From Actinomycetes bacterium (GTDB lineage Bacteria > Actinomycetota > Actinomycetes > Actinomycetales > Cellulomonadaceae), in contig JAEYUL010000031.1 in the NCBI GenBank assembly GCA_023432565.1, forward strand, positions 1 to 22,412: a stretch of 22,412 bases of DNA, written 5' to 3'. The translations under genes were made by a program, and so were the position numbers. Positions 1 through 7,506 of this stretch are shown in pieces. Under the pieces are notes generated by a model that worked only from the letters and a program-made list of their open reading frames with translations, was not told the DNA's origin and did no database searches. Every line of letters begins with the position of its first letter. Within the stretch, counting starts at the first letter, position 1.

Positions 1-40
1 CCCGGCCGGGCGCGAGATGAACTCCCCGAAGAATTCTTGC

Positions 41-46
41 TAGAGT
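41..46 (+). promoter_or_regulatory. Candidate -10 box of the ATP synthase operon
   Basis: TAGAGT lies 10 nt before the first ATG of the operon. A weak -35-like ATGAAC is at 17-22, giving an 18 nt spacer. No Shine-Dalgarno sequence is visible before position 57, so the transcript may start within a few bases of the start codon. The window edge hides anything further upstream. Confidence 0.4.
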
Positions 47-56
47 CCGAGACGCT

Positions 57-248
57 ATGGGCGGTCAGGGCGGCGCGGATCAGGGCTATCGGGCCTTGAG
101 CATCCTGATCGCGGGTCTGCTCGTCTATGGCGGGCTTGGCTGGCTGCTCGACCGCTGGCTAGGGACCTCGTGGTGGCTGCCCATCGGACTGGTTCTCGGT
201 GTCGGGCTCGGCATCTATCTCGTGGTCGTCAGGTTCGGTAAGCAGTGA
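57..248 (+). CDS. AtpZ/AtpI-like small membrane protein of the F-type ATP synthase operon
   Basis: This is a 63-residue protein with two predicted membrane helices at about residues 12-31 and 41-58. Between them is the short segment GWLLDRWLGT, with the conserved Leu-Asp pair at residues 31-32. That pattern is typical of the ATPase_gene1/AtpZ-AtpI group, which is encoded at the head of many atp operons. Members are proposed to help c-ring assembly or cation uptake, and the role in actinobacteria is not settled. The ATG has no clear ribosome binding site. atpB follows after 25 nt. The assignment rests on position, length, topology and the LD motif. Confidence 0.75.
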   Translation: MGGQGGADQGYRALSILIAGLLVYGGLGWLLDRWLGTSWWLPIGLVLGVGLGIYLVVVRFGKQ

Positions 249-273
249 GAGCAGGGCAGGAGGGCTCAGCGGG

Positions 274-1101
274 ATGATCCCACTGTTGATTCCCATGGAG
301 GGCGAGGAGCACGCCGCCTGGCCGCCCGGGGTCCACAGCTTCGCGTCCCGGCCGCTGTTCCCCGAACTGGGGCCGCAGTTCGACTGGCTGAACAACCACC
401 TCGCGCAGGCCACTATCGGTGCGCTCGTCGTGATCGCGTTCTGGCTGTGGATGGCACGTAGCCAGCAGGTGGTGCCGAGCAGGAAGCAGTACCTCGGGGA
501 GTGGGTGTACAGCTTCCTGCGCAACCAGGTGGCCCGCGACATCCTGGGCCACGACTACCGTCGCTTCCTGCCGTACCTGGTGGCGCTGTTCAGCTTCATC
601 CTCGTGAACAACCTGTTCGGCCAGTTCTTCGTCTTCATGTTCCCGACCTTCTCCAAGATCGGGTACGCCTACGGCCTGGCCATCCTCAGCTTCGTGCTGT
701 ACAACGCCGCGGGCATCGCGAAGTACGGCTTCGGCAATTACATGCGTCGCATGACGCTGCCCGAGGGTGTGCCGGTGCCGCTGTGGCCGCTGATCATCCC
801 GCTGGAGTTCCTCTCCAACTTCATCGTGCGCCCGGTCACGCTGGCGCTGCGACTCTTCGGCAACCTGTTCGCCGGGCACCTGGTGATCATGGTGTTCGTG
901 GTGGGGGGCACCCTGCTGCTGACCATGACCGAGCCCACCGCCGGCTTCCCTGTGCCGCTGCTCAACGGAGCCGGCGTCGTGTCCCTGCTGTTCAGCATCG
1001 GCATCTTCGCACTGGAGTTGCTGGTGGCGGTCCTGCAGGCCTACATCTTCACAGTCCTCACCGCCCAGTACGTCTCCTCGGCGATTGCCGAGGAGCACTG
1101 A
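274..1101 (+). CDS. atpB: F1Fo-ATP synthase subunit a
   Basis: Subunit a forms the proton half-channels beside the c-ring in the membrane. The ATG at 274 gives 275 residues and follows AGGAGGG at 258-264 with a 9 nt spacer. An in-frame start at 199 would overlap the previous gene and lacks such a site. The signature segment LALRLFGNLFAGH is present and contains the essential arginine at residue 193 (equivalent to E. coli Arg210). Five to six hydrophobic helices follow a polar N-terminus (EGEEHAAWPPG). The C-terminal helix LELLVAVLQAYIFTVLTAQY is also typical. Its codon use matches the other atp genes and differs from genes after atpD. Confidence 0.97.
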   Translation: MIPLLIPMEGEEHAAWPPGVHSFASRPLFPELGPQFDWLNNHLAQATIGALVVIAFWLWMARSQQVVPSRKQYLGEWVYSFLRNQVARDILGHDYRRFLPYLVALFSFILVNNLFGQFFVFMFPTFSKIGYAYGLAILSFVLYNAAGIAKYGFGNYMRRMTLPEGVPVPLWPLIIPLEFLSNFIVRPVTLALRLFGNLFAGHLVIMVFVVGGTLLLTMTEPTAGFPVPLLNGAGVVSLLFSIGIFALELLVAVLQAYIFTVLTAQYVSSAIAEEH

Positions 1102-1123
1102 CCTACCGAGCAAGCAACCTCCG

Positions 1124-1129
1124 AAAGGA
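1124..1129 (+). promoter_or_regulatory. Strong ribosome binding site of atpE
   Basis: AAAGGA sits 6 nt before the atpE ATG in a 34 nt, comparatively A-rich and apparently unpaired stretch (1102-1135). The c subunit is needed in many copies per complex. In other bacteria its gene also has an unusually efficient initiation region, so this site probably raises c-subunit synthesis. Confidence 0.6.
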
Positions 1130-1135
1130 AACACC

Positions 1136-1348
1136 ATGGAAATCACCGGCTCGATCAACATGATCGGCTACGCCCTGGCCACCCTCGGCCCGGCCATCGG
1201 CGTGGCCTGGATCTTCGCCTCCGTGATCAACGGCACCGCCCGTCAGCCTGAGGCCCGGGGCGCCATGATGTCGACGGCGATCATCGGCTTCGCGGTCGTC
1301 GAGGCGCTGGCCATCATCGCTATCGCGCTGGCGTTCGTGCTTCAGTGA
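1136..1348 (+). CDS. atpE: F1Fo-ATP synthase subunit c
   Basis: This 70-residue hairpin proteolipid forms the rotor ring in the membrane. Two hydrophobic helices flank the polar loop Arg36-Gln37-Pro38. The proton-carrying carboxylate is Glu56 in FAVVEALAI, at the place of E. coli Asp61. There is no second acidic or Gln/Ser/Thr sodium-site signature that I would trust, so the ring is probably proton-coupled. The start is fixed by AAAGGA at 1124-1129. A longer in-frame start at 1085 would overlap atpB. Confidence 0.96.
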   Translation: MEITGSINMIGYALATLGPAIGVAWIFASVINGTARQPEARGAMMSTAIIGFAVVEALAIIAIALAFVLQ

Positions 1349-1356
1349 GGTTCGGC

Positions 1357-1902
1357 ATGTTGCCGCTTGCGGGGGAGGGCATCGACCTCGGGCCGCTCCT
1401 CCCGGAGCATCCCGAGGAACTGATCGCCGGCATCGTCCTGTTCCTGATCGTGTGGTGGGTGGTCGCCAAGAAGGTGGTGCCCGCCTTCGAGAAGACCTTC
1501 GCCGAGCGCACCAACGAGATCGCCGGCGGCATCGAGCGGGCCGAGGCCGCCCAGGCCGAGGCTGCGGCCGCGTTGGCGGAGTACAAGGCCCAGCTCGCCT
1601 CCGCGCGGGAGGAGGCCGCGAAGATCCGTGAGGACGCCAAGGCCCAGGCTGCGGCTGCCGCCGCCGAGATCAAGCGGGCCGCGCAAGAGGAGTCCGCGCG
1701 GATGATCGAGACAGCGAAGGTGCAGATCGAGGCCGAGCGGGCACATGTGGTGCAGTCGCTGCGTGGCGAGGTCGGCGGGCTGGCGACACAACTGGCAGGT
1801 CGGATCGTCGGTGAGTCGCTCGAGGACGACGAGCGGGCCCGCCGCAGCGTCGAGCGCTTCCTTGCCGAACTGGAGAGCCAGTCGGAGGCGAAGACGGTAT
1901 GA
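1357..1902 (+). CDS. atpF: F1Fo-ATP synthase subunit b
   Basis: Subunit b is the peripheral stalk that links subunit a to delta. This start gives 181 residues. One membrane helix (about residues 22-37) is followed by a long charged Ala/Glu-rich helix that dimerises in the family. I chose the ATG at 1357 because TGAGG at 1346-1350 precedes it by 6 nt. The alternative GTG at 1345 overlaps the atpE stop codon, has no visible ribosome binding site and would add four residues. The gene ends in an ATGA overlap with atpH, which suggests translational coupling. Confidence 0.93.
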   Translation: MLPLAGEGIDLGPLLPEHPEELIAGIVLFLIVWWVVAKKVVPAFEKTFAERTNEIAGGIERAEAAQAEAAAALAEYKAQLASAREEAAKIREDAKAQAAAAAAEIKRAAQEESARMIETAKVQIEAERAHVVQSLRGEVGGLATQLAGRIVGESLEDDERARRSVERFLAELESQSEAKTV

Positions 1903-2693
1903 GCGCCGCCACGCAGGCCCGCCAGGCCGAGCTGGACCGGGTCCTGGACAACCAGGATGCGACACCGGCGCTGGCCGACGAGCTCTTCGCCGTGGTCGAG
2001 CTGTTGAGCGGCCAGGTGTCGCTCCGCAAGGCGCTGTCGGAGGCCACCGCCGGCGACGCCGCCCGCCGCGAGCTGGCGGCAGCCGTCCTGGGCGGGAAGG
2101 TCTCAACGGCCACCCAGGCTGTGGTGGAAGCGGCCGCCGGGTTGCGGTGGGCTTCTGGTGCCGACCTGACCGCTGCGCTCGAGCGCCAGGGGGTGCGCGC
2201 CCTGCTGCGCAGCGCCCAGCTGGGCAAGCGGCTCGACGCCGTGGAGGAGGAGCTGTTCCGGTTCTCCCGGATCGTCGATGCCGACCACGGGCTGCGTGAC
2301 GTCCTCGAGGACCGGAGCGGGAGCCTCACCGGCCGCGAGGAACTGGTCGGCGCGCTGCTCGCGGGCAAGGCCGAGGACGCCACCATCGCCCTCGGGAAGC
2401 GGGCGCTCCGCGCGGCCAACCGGACCTTCGCGCGTACGCTCGACTCCTACCTCGCCCTGGCCGCCGCGGAGCGGAGCCGGGCGATCGCCGAAGTGACGGT
2501 CGCGCGGCCGCTCACCGACGACCAGGCCGAGCGGCTGCGGGCGGCGCTGTCGCGGCAGGTGGGACGCGAAGTCACCCTCCAGATCAGCGTCGACCCCGCG
2601 GTGATCGGCGGCGTCCGGGTGAAGCTGGGCGACGAGGTCATCGAGGGCACGGTGGCCGGGCGGCTGGAAGCCGCCGAACGACAACTCAACTGA
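1899..2693 (+). CDS. atpH: F1Fo-ATP synthase subunit delta
   Basis: Delta (the OSCP counterpart) caps the F1 head and holds the peripheral stalk. At 264 residues it is longer than the roughly 177-residue E. coli protein. This fits the longer delta subunits of many actinobacteria, but it is not the b-delta fusion of mycobacteria. The C-terminal part LTDDQAERLRAALSRQVGREV...VDPAVIGGVRVKLGDEVIEGTV is the characteristic OSCP signature. The ATG overlaps the atpF stop by 4 nt. A 54 nt gap containing a stable hairpin separates it from atpA. Confidence 0.95.
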   Translation: MSAATQARQAELDRVLDNQDATPALADELFAVVELLSGQVSLRKALSEATAGDAARRELAAAVLGGKVSTATQAVVEAAAGLRWASGADLTAALERQGVRALLRSAQLGKRLDAVEEELFRFSRIVDADHGLRDVLEDRSGSLTGREELVGALLAGKAEDATIALGKRALRAANRTFARTLDSYLALAAAERSRAIAEVTVARPLTDDQAERLRAALSRQVGREVTLQISVDPAVIGGVRVKLGDEVIEGTVAGRLEAAERQLN

Positions 2694-2697
2694 CGTC

Positions 2698-2713
2698 GGC
2701 CGGCAACCCGGCC
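2698..2713 (+). promoter_or_regulatory. Perfect hairpin in the atpH-atpA gap
   Basis: GGCCGG and CCGGCC pair perfectly around a CAAC tetraloop, 5 nt after the atpH stop and 34 nt before the atpA start. There is no following T run. It could stabilise or terminate part of the message, or set the ratio of upstream to downstream subunits. Confidence 0.45.
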
Positions 2714-2747
2714 CCACGAGCAAGACAACGAGAGAACAGGTGCGCAG

Positions 2748-4391
2748 ATGGCGGAACTGACGATTCGTCCGGAGGAGATCCGGGACGCGCTGGATCGCTT
2801 CGTGACCAGCTTCAGTCCCGAGACCGCCAGCCGGGACGAGGTGGGCACGGTGGTGACCTCCGGCGACGGGATCGCCCGGGTCGAGGGGCTGCCGTCGGCG
2901 ATGGCCAACGAGCTGCTTGAGTTCGCCAACGGCACCCGCGGGATCGCGCTGAACCTCGACGTCCGTGAGATCGGCGTCGTGGTGCTCGGCGAGTCCGAGG
3001 GGATCGAGGAGGGCTCGACGGTCAAGCGCACCGGCGAGGTGCTCTCCGTCCCGGTGGGTGACGGGTACCTGGGTCGCGTCGTGAACGCCATGGGAGAGCC
3101 GATCGACGGCCTCGGTGAGCTCAAGGACGTAACCGACCGGCGCGCCCTCGAACTGCAGGCTGCCGGCGTGATGGACCGGCAGAGCGTGAAGGAGCCGCTG
3201 CAGACCGGGATCAAGGCGATCGACGCGATGACCCCGGTCGGCCGCGGCCAGCGCCAGCTGATCATCGGTGACCGCAAGACCGGCAAGACCGCGATCGCCA
3301 TCGACACGATCATCAACCAGAAGGCGAACTGGGAGACCGGTGACCCCAAGCAGCAGGTGCGCTGCATCTACGTCGCGATCGGCCAGAAGGGCTCCACCAT
3401 CGCCTCGCTGCACAAGGTGCTGGAGGAGGCGGGCGCGATGGCGTACACCACCATCGTGCACGCTCCGGCCTCCGATCCTGCGGGCTACAAGTACATAGCG
3501 CCCTACACCGGCTCGGCGATCGGCCAGCACTGGATGTACGCCGGCAAGCACGTCCTGATCGTGTTCGACGATCTGACCAAACAGGCCGAGGCGTACCGCT
3601 CGATGTCGCTGCTGCTGCGCCGTCCGCCGGGCCGCGAGGCGTACCCCGGTGTCGTGTTCTACCTTCACAGCCGCCTGCTGGAGCGCTGCGCGAAGCTGTC
3701 CGACGAGCTGGGCGGCGGCTCGATGACCGGCCTGCCGATCATCGAGACCAAGGCCAACGACGTGTCGGCGTACATCCCGACCAACGTGATCTCGATCACC
3801 GACGGCCAGATCTTCCTGCAGTCCGACCTCTTCAACGCCAACCAGCGCCCGGCCATCGACGTCGGCATCTCGGTGTCCCGGGTGGGCGGCGACGCCCAGG
3901 TGAAGGCGATGAAGAAGGTGGCCGGCACCCTGAAGATCGGGCTGGCCCAGTACCGCGACATGCAGGCGTTCGCGATGTTCGCCTCCGACCTCGACGCGGC
4001 CTCCCGCCGTCAGCTCGAGCGCGGCCAGCGGTTGGTGGAGCTGCTGCGGCAGCCGCAGTACGCGCCGTACCCGGTGGCCGACCAGGTCGTCATGGTGTGG
4101 GCCGGTACCAACGGCTACCTCGACGACGTCCCGGTGGCCGACGTGCTCAGGTTCGAGTCGGAACTCCTCGACCACCTGCGCCGCGACACCAGCCTCCTTT
4201 CGACCATCGCCGAGACCGGGGCCTGGGACGACGACACCGCCAAGGCGGTCGGCGACGCGATCGATTCGTTCAAGGCGATCTTCACCACCGGCGACGGCAA
4301 GCCGCTGGTCTCCGGCGACCCCTCGGCCAAGGCCATCGCGGCGGAGGACCTGGAGAACGAGCAGATCGTCGTCGGCAAGAAGAGGTCCTGA
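2748..4391 (+). CDS. atpA: F1Fo-ATP synthase subunit alpha
   Basis: Alpha forms the non-catalytic nucleotide sites of the F1 hexamer. It has 547 residues, a normal length. The order is an N-terminal beta-barrel, then the P-loop GDRKTGKT at residues 174-181, then the segment ISVSRVGGDAQ with the arginine finger Arg378 that reaches into the beta catalytic site. The C-terminal tail ends Lys-Lys-Arg-Ser. The start at 2748 begins MAELTIRPEEI as in other actinobacterial alphas, with AGG at 2738-2740 as a weak binding site. By my count threonine is coded ACC about 31 times and ACG about 4 times. That is the opposite of genes after atpD. Confidence 0.98.
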   Translation: MAELTIRPEEIRDALDRFVTSFSPETASRDEVGTVVTSGDGIARVEGLPSAMANELLEFANGTRGIALNLDVREIGVVVLGESEGIEEGSTVKRTGEVLSVPVGDGYLGRVVNAMGEPIDGLGELKDVTDRRALELQAAGVMDRQSVKEPLQTGIKAIDAMTPVGRGQRQLIIGDRKTGKTAIAIDTIINQKANWETGDPKQQVRCIYVAIGQKGSTIASLHKVLEEAGAMAYTTIVHAPASDPAGYKYIAPYTGSAIGQHWMYAGKHVLIVFDDLTKQAEAYRSMSLLLRRPPGREAYPGVVFYLHSRLLERCAKLSDELGGGSMTGLPIIETKANDVSAYIPTNVISITDGQIFLQSDLFNANQRPAIDVGISVSRVGGDAQVKAMKKVAGTLKIGLAQYRDMQAFAMFASDLDAASRRQLERGQRLVELLRQPQYAPYPVADQVVMVWAGTNGYLDDVPVADVLRFESELLDHLRRDTSLLSTIAETGAWDDDTAKAVGDAIDSFKAIFTTGDGKPLVSGDPSAKAIAAEDLENEQIVVGKKRS

Positions 4392-4394
4392 TCG

Positions 4395-5294
4395 ATGGCA
4401 GCCAGCCTTCGGGAGCTCCGGCAGCGACGCCAGTCGGTGACGGCCACCAAGAAGATCACCCGGGCGATGGAGCTGATCGCGTCCTCCCGGGTGGTGAAGG
4501 CCCAGCAGGCCGCCGCGCGAGCCCTGCCGTTCACCCGCGAGCTCAATCGCGCCGTGTCGGCGGTGGCCGAGTACTCCCGGATGGACCACCCGCTGACCAG
4601 GGACGTCGAGAACCCCAAGCGGGTGGCGATCCTCTTCATCACCTCCGACCGCGGGATGAACGGCGCCTACTCATCGAACGTGATCAAGGCCGTCGCGCGC
4701 TTCGTCCAGCGGCTGCGTGAGGAGGACAAGGAGCCGGTCCGCTACATCGTGGGGCGCAAGGGGATCGGCTACGTGAAGTTCCGCGGGCTGCCGGTCGAGG
4801 AGTCGTGGGAGGGGTTCTCCGATGCCCCGACCTATGAAAAGGCGATCGAGATCGCCGACCGGCTGGTGGCCGACTTCCTGCTGCCCACCGAGGAGGGCGG
4901 GGTCGACGAGATCTGGGCGGTGTACACCCGGATGGAGTCGATGATCTCCCAGTCACCGAGGGTGCGCCGGGTGCTGCCGCTCGAGGTCGTCGAGGGCGTC
5001 CGTGATGTCGGCGAGGGCGATCTGGTCCCCGAGTACTGGTTCGAGCCCGATCCCGAGACGGTGCTGGACTCCCTGCTGCCGCTCTACGTCCGCAGCCGGA
5101 TCTGGTTCTACCTGCTGCAGTCGGCGGCCTCCCAGCTCGCCAGCCAGCAGCGGGCCATGAAGTCGGCGACCGACAACGCCCAGCAGCTCATCGAGCGCCT
5201 CACCCGGGAGGCGAACCAGGCCCGCCAGGCCGAGATCACCCAGGAAATCAGCGAGATCGTCGGTGGCGCGAGCGCGCTGGCCGAACAGGAGTAG
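4395..5294 (+). CDS. atpG: F1Fo-ATP synthase subunit gamma
   Basis: Gamma is the central rotating shaft. It has 299 residues. The N-terminal helix LRELRQRRQSVTATKKITRAMELIASSRVVKAQ and the C-terminal helix with AEITQEISEIVGGASAL are the two conserved halves of the coiled shaft. A Rossmann-like middle part lies between them. The ATG follows the atpA stop by 3 nt, with AGAGG at 4381-4385 as its binding site. Threonine codons count about 11 ACC to 2 ACG, matching atpA. Confidence 0.97.
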   Translation: MAASLRELRQRRQSVTATKKITRAMELIASSRVVKAQQAAARALPFTRELNRAVSAVAEYSRMDHPLTRDVENPKRVAILFITSDRGMNGAYSSNVIKAVARFVQRLREEDKEPVRYIVGRKGIGYVKFRGLPVEESWEGFSDAPTYEKAIEIADRLVADFLLPTEEGGVDEIWAVYTRMESMISQSPRVRRVLPLEVVEGVRDVGEGDLVPEYWFEPDPETVLDSLLPLYVRSRIWFYLLQSAASQLASQQRAMKSATDNAQQLIERLTREANQARQAEITQEISEIVGGASALAEQE

Positions 5295-5307
5295 GACAGA
5301 GGACGAG

Positions 5308-6765
5308 ATGACAGTGACTACCGAAGCGCCGGCAGCGGAGCAGACCGGCTCGATCGGTCGGGTTGCCCGCGTCATCGGCCCCGTGGTCGACGTGGAGTTC
5401 GCCGCCGACGAGATGCCGAACCTCAACAACGCGCTGCTGATCGACATCGAGACCGACGAGGGCACCCGGACGATCACCGCCGAGGTGGCGCTCCACGTCG
5501 GCGACAACATCGTGCGGGCGATCTCGCTCAAGCCGACCGACGGGATGCGCCGCGGCACCAAGGTGCGCGACACCGGTGGACCGATCACCGTCCCGGTCGG
5601 CGACGTCACGAAGGGGCGGGTCTGGAACGTGATCGGGGAGTGCCTCAACGAGGACATCTCCGGGCTGACGATCGAGGAGCGCTGGCCGATCCACCGTCCG
5701 GCACCGGCCTTCGACGCCCTCGAGCCGAAGACCCAGATGCTGCACACCGGCATCAAGGTGCTCGACCTGCTCACCCCGTACGTCCAGGGCGGCAAGATCG
5801 GCCTGTTCGGCGGCGCCGGGGTCGGCAAGACCGTGCTGATCCAGGAGATGATCTACCGGATCGCCCACAACTTCGGCGGCACCTCGGTGTTCGCCGGGGT
5901 GGGGGAGCGCACCCGCGAGGGCAACGACCTGATCCACGAGATGATCGAGGCCGGGGTCATGAAGGACACCGCCCTGGTCTTCGGCCAGATGGACGAGCCG
6001 CCGGGCACCCGCCTGCGGGTCGCGCTGTCGGCGCTGACCATGGCCGAGTACTTCCGCGATGTGCAGAACCAGGACGTGCTGCTCTTCATCGACAACATCT
6101 TCCGGTTCACCCAGGCAGGCTCGGAGGTGTCGACGCTGCTCGGCCGGATGCCGTCCGCGGTCGGTTACCAGCCGAACCTCGCCGACGAGATGGGCCAGCT
6201 GCAGGAGCGGATCACCTCCACCCGCGGCCACTCGATCACGTCGATGCAGGCGATCTACGTGCCCGCTGACGACTACACCGACCCGGCGCCCGCCACCACC
6301 TTCGCCCACCTGGACGCGACCACGGAGCTGTCCCGGGACATCGCCTCCCGCGGCCTGTACCCGGCGGTGGACCCGCTCAGCTCGACCAGCCGGATCCTCG
6401 ACCCGCAGTTCATCGGCAAGGAGCACTACGAGACCGCGATCCGGGTCAAGCAGATCCTGCAGCGCAACAAGGAACTGCAGGACATCATCGCCATCCTCGG
6501 CGTCGACGAGCTGAGCGAGGAGGACAAGATCATCGTCTCCCGCGCGCGGCGGATCCAGCAGTTCCTCTCCCAGAACACCTACATGGCCGAGAAGTTCACG
6601 GGCGTCGCCGGTTCGACGGTCCCCGTGTCCGAGACGGTCGAGGCGTTCAAGAAGATCGCGGCGGGCGAGTTCGACCACATCGCCGAGCAGGCGTTCTTCA
6701 ACATCGGTGGCCTCGAGGACCTCGAGAAGAACTGGGCCCGCATCCAGAAGGAGTACGGGGTCTGA
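5308..6765 (+). CDS. atpD: F1Fo-ATP synthase subunit beta
   Basis: Beta carries the catalytic ATP sites. The ATG at 5308 gives 485 residues (MTVTTEAPAAEQTG) and follows AGAGGA at 5298-5303. A longer frame from 5263 overlaps atpG. The P-loop GGAGVGKT is at residues 168-175 with Lys174. The catalytic glutamate Glu200 is in GERTREG. The DELSEED-type lever reads DELSEED in VDELSEEDKI. Threonine is ACC 28 and ACG 6 up to about position 6575, then ACG 3 and ACC 0 to the end. This places a possible recombination point in the last 190 bp. The stop overlaps the atpC start as TGATG. Confidence 0.98.
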   Translation: MTVTTEAPAAEQTGSIGRVARVIGPVVDVEFAADEMPNLNNALLIDIETDEGTRTITAEVALHVGDNIVRAISLKPTDGMRRGTKVRDTGGPITVPVGDVTKGRVWNVIGECLNEDISGLTIEERWPIHRPAPAFDALEPKTQMLHTGIKVLDLLTPYVQGGKIGLFGGAGVGKTVLIQEMIYRIAHNFGGTSVFAGVGERTREGNDLIHEMIEAGVMKDTALVFGQMDEPPGTRLRVALSALTMAEYFRDVQNQDVLLFIDNIFRFTQAGSEVSTLLGRMPSAVGYQPNLADEMGQLQERITSTRGHSITSMQAIYVPADDYTDPAPATTFAHLDATTELSRDIASRGLYPAVDPLSSTSRILDPQFIGKEHYETAIRVKQILQRNKELQDIIAILGVDELSEEDKIIVSRARRIQQFLSQNTYMAEKFTGVAGSTVPVSETVEAFKKIAAGEFDHIAEQAFFNIGGLEDLEKNWARIQKEYGV

Positions 6766-7043
6766 TGGCGTCGACTCTCGATGTCGACCTCGTCGACGCG
6801 GTGGGCAAGGTCTGGTCGGGCAGGGCCCGCCAGGTCTCTGCCCCCGCGGCCGACGGGCAGATCGGCATCCTCGCAGGGCACACGCCGATCCTGTCGGTGC
6901 TGCGCGAGGGCGAGCTGCGCGTCCAGACGGACGCCGGCGAGCGTCTCGCCTGGCACGTCGACGGAGGGTTCCTGTCGGTGGACTCCGACACGGTCACGGT
7001 CGTCGTCGACGCGCTGAGCGACCCGACGCCGTCCGACCACTGA
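6765..7043 (+). CDS. atpC: F1Fo-ATP synthase subunit epsilon, short form
   Basis: Epsilon sits at the foot of gamma. Only the N-terminal beta-sandwich is present (LDVDLVDAVGKVWSGRARQV...GQIGILAGHTPILSVL...FLSVDSDTVTVVVD). The 92-residue chain ends just after it, so the two C-terminal helices that inhibit ATP hydrolysis in E. coli (about 138 residues) are missing. Short epsilons occur in other actinobacteria, so this is probably native rather than broken. Threonine is ACG 5, ACT 1, ACC 0, which groups it with the genes downstream, not with atpA-D. AAGGAG at 6748-6753 may serve as its binding site. Confidence 0.93.
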   Translation: MASTLDVDLVDAVGKVWSGRARQVSAPAADGQIGILAGHTPILSVLREGELRVQTDAGERLAWHVDGGFLSVDSDTVTVVVDALSDPTPSDH

Positions 7044-7056
7044 GGCGCCAGCTCGC

Positions 7057-7476
7057 GTGCCCGGGGGGATCGTCGTCGCGATCGCGGCCCTGGTCGTGCT
7101 CGCAGTCGGCGGCGCGTTCCTCTGGCTGTCCCGGCGGCACACGCTCGACCGCCGGGTCGGGTCCTTCCGCTGCGGCCTGCGGGAGGGTGTGCGCTGGCCG
7201 GGCGGCGTCGCGCAGTACGGTGCGGCGACCCTGTACTGGTGGCGCTCGGCATCGCTGGCGCCGCGCCCTGCGCGTCGTTGGGAGCGGCAGTCGCTCACGG
7301 TGATCGAGCGGCGTCCGTCGCAGCTGCCGGAGGCTGCAGGGCAGCTCGTGGTGCGCTGCCGCGCGCGGTCCGACGGTCTGCCGGTGGAGTTCGAGCTGAT
7401 GCTGTCCCCGGAGGCCTACGCGGGCCTCACCTCATGGATCGAGGCGACGCCGTCGGGCGTCGGCAAGGTCATCTGA
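7057..7476 (+). CDS. DUF2550 family single-pass membrane protein
   Basis: This protein has 139 residues from a GTG start. One N-terminal membrane helix is at about residues 3-23 (VVAIAALVVLAVGGAFLWL). A soluble domain follows, with RVGSFRCGLREG, LYWWRSASLAPRPARRW and a C-terminal FELMLSPEAYAGLTSWIEA. This pattern and the location between atpC and nucS match the DUF2550 proteins found beside actinobacterial atp operons. Function is unknown. The position suggests co-transcription with ATP synthase but does not prove a shared role. Confidence 0.85.
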   Translation: MPGGIVVAIAALVVLAVGGAFLWLSRRHTLDRRVGSFRCGLREGVRWPGGVAQYGAATLYWWRSASLAPRPARRWERQSLTVIERRPSQLPEAAGQLVVRCRARSDGLPVEFELMLSPEAYAGLTSWIEATPSGVGKVI

Positions 7477-7493
7477 GCCTGATCTGCACTCTC

Positions 7494-7499
7494 GGAGGG
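7494..7499 (+). promoter_or_regulatory. Ribosome binding site fixing the nucS GTG start
   Basis: GGAGGG lies 7 nt before the GTG at 7507. It supports this start over any downstream codon. Confidence 0.65.
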
Positions 7500-7506
7500 T
7501 CACCGC

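Noticed and set aside
2103..4589. 828-codon open frame on the minus strand across atpH-atpG
   Set aside because: It mirrors the codon positions of the ATP synthase genes in high-GC DNA. It is rich in His, Arg and Gly, has no binding site and crosses three certain genes.
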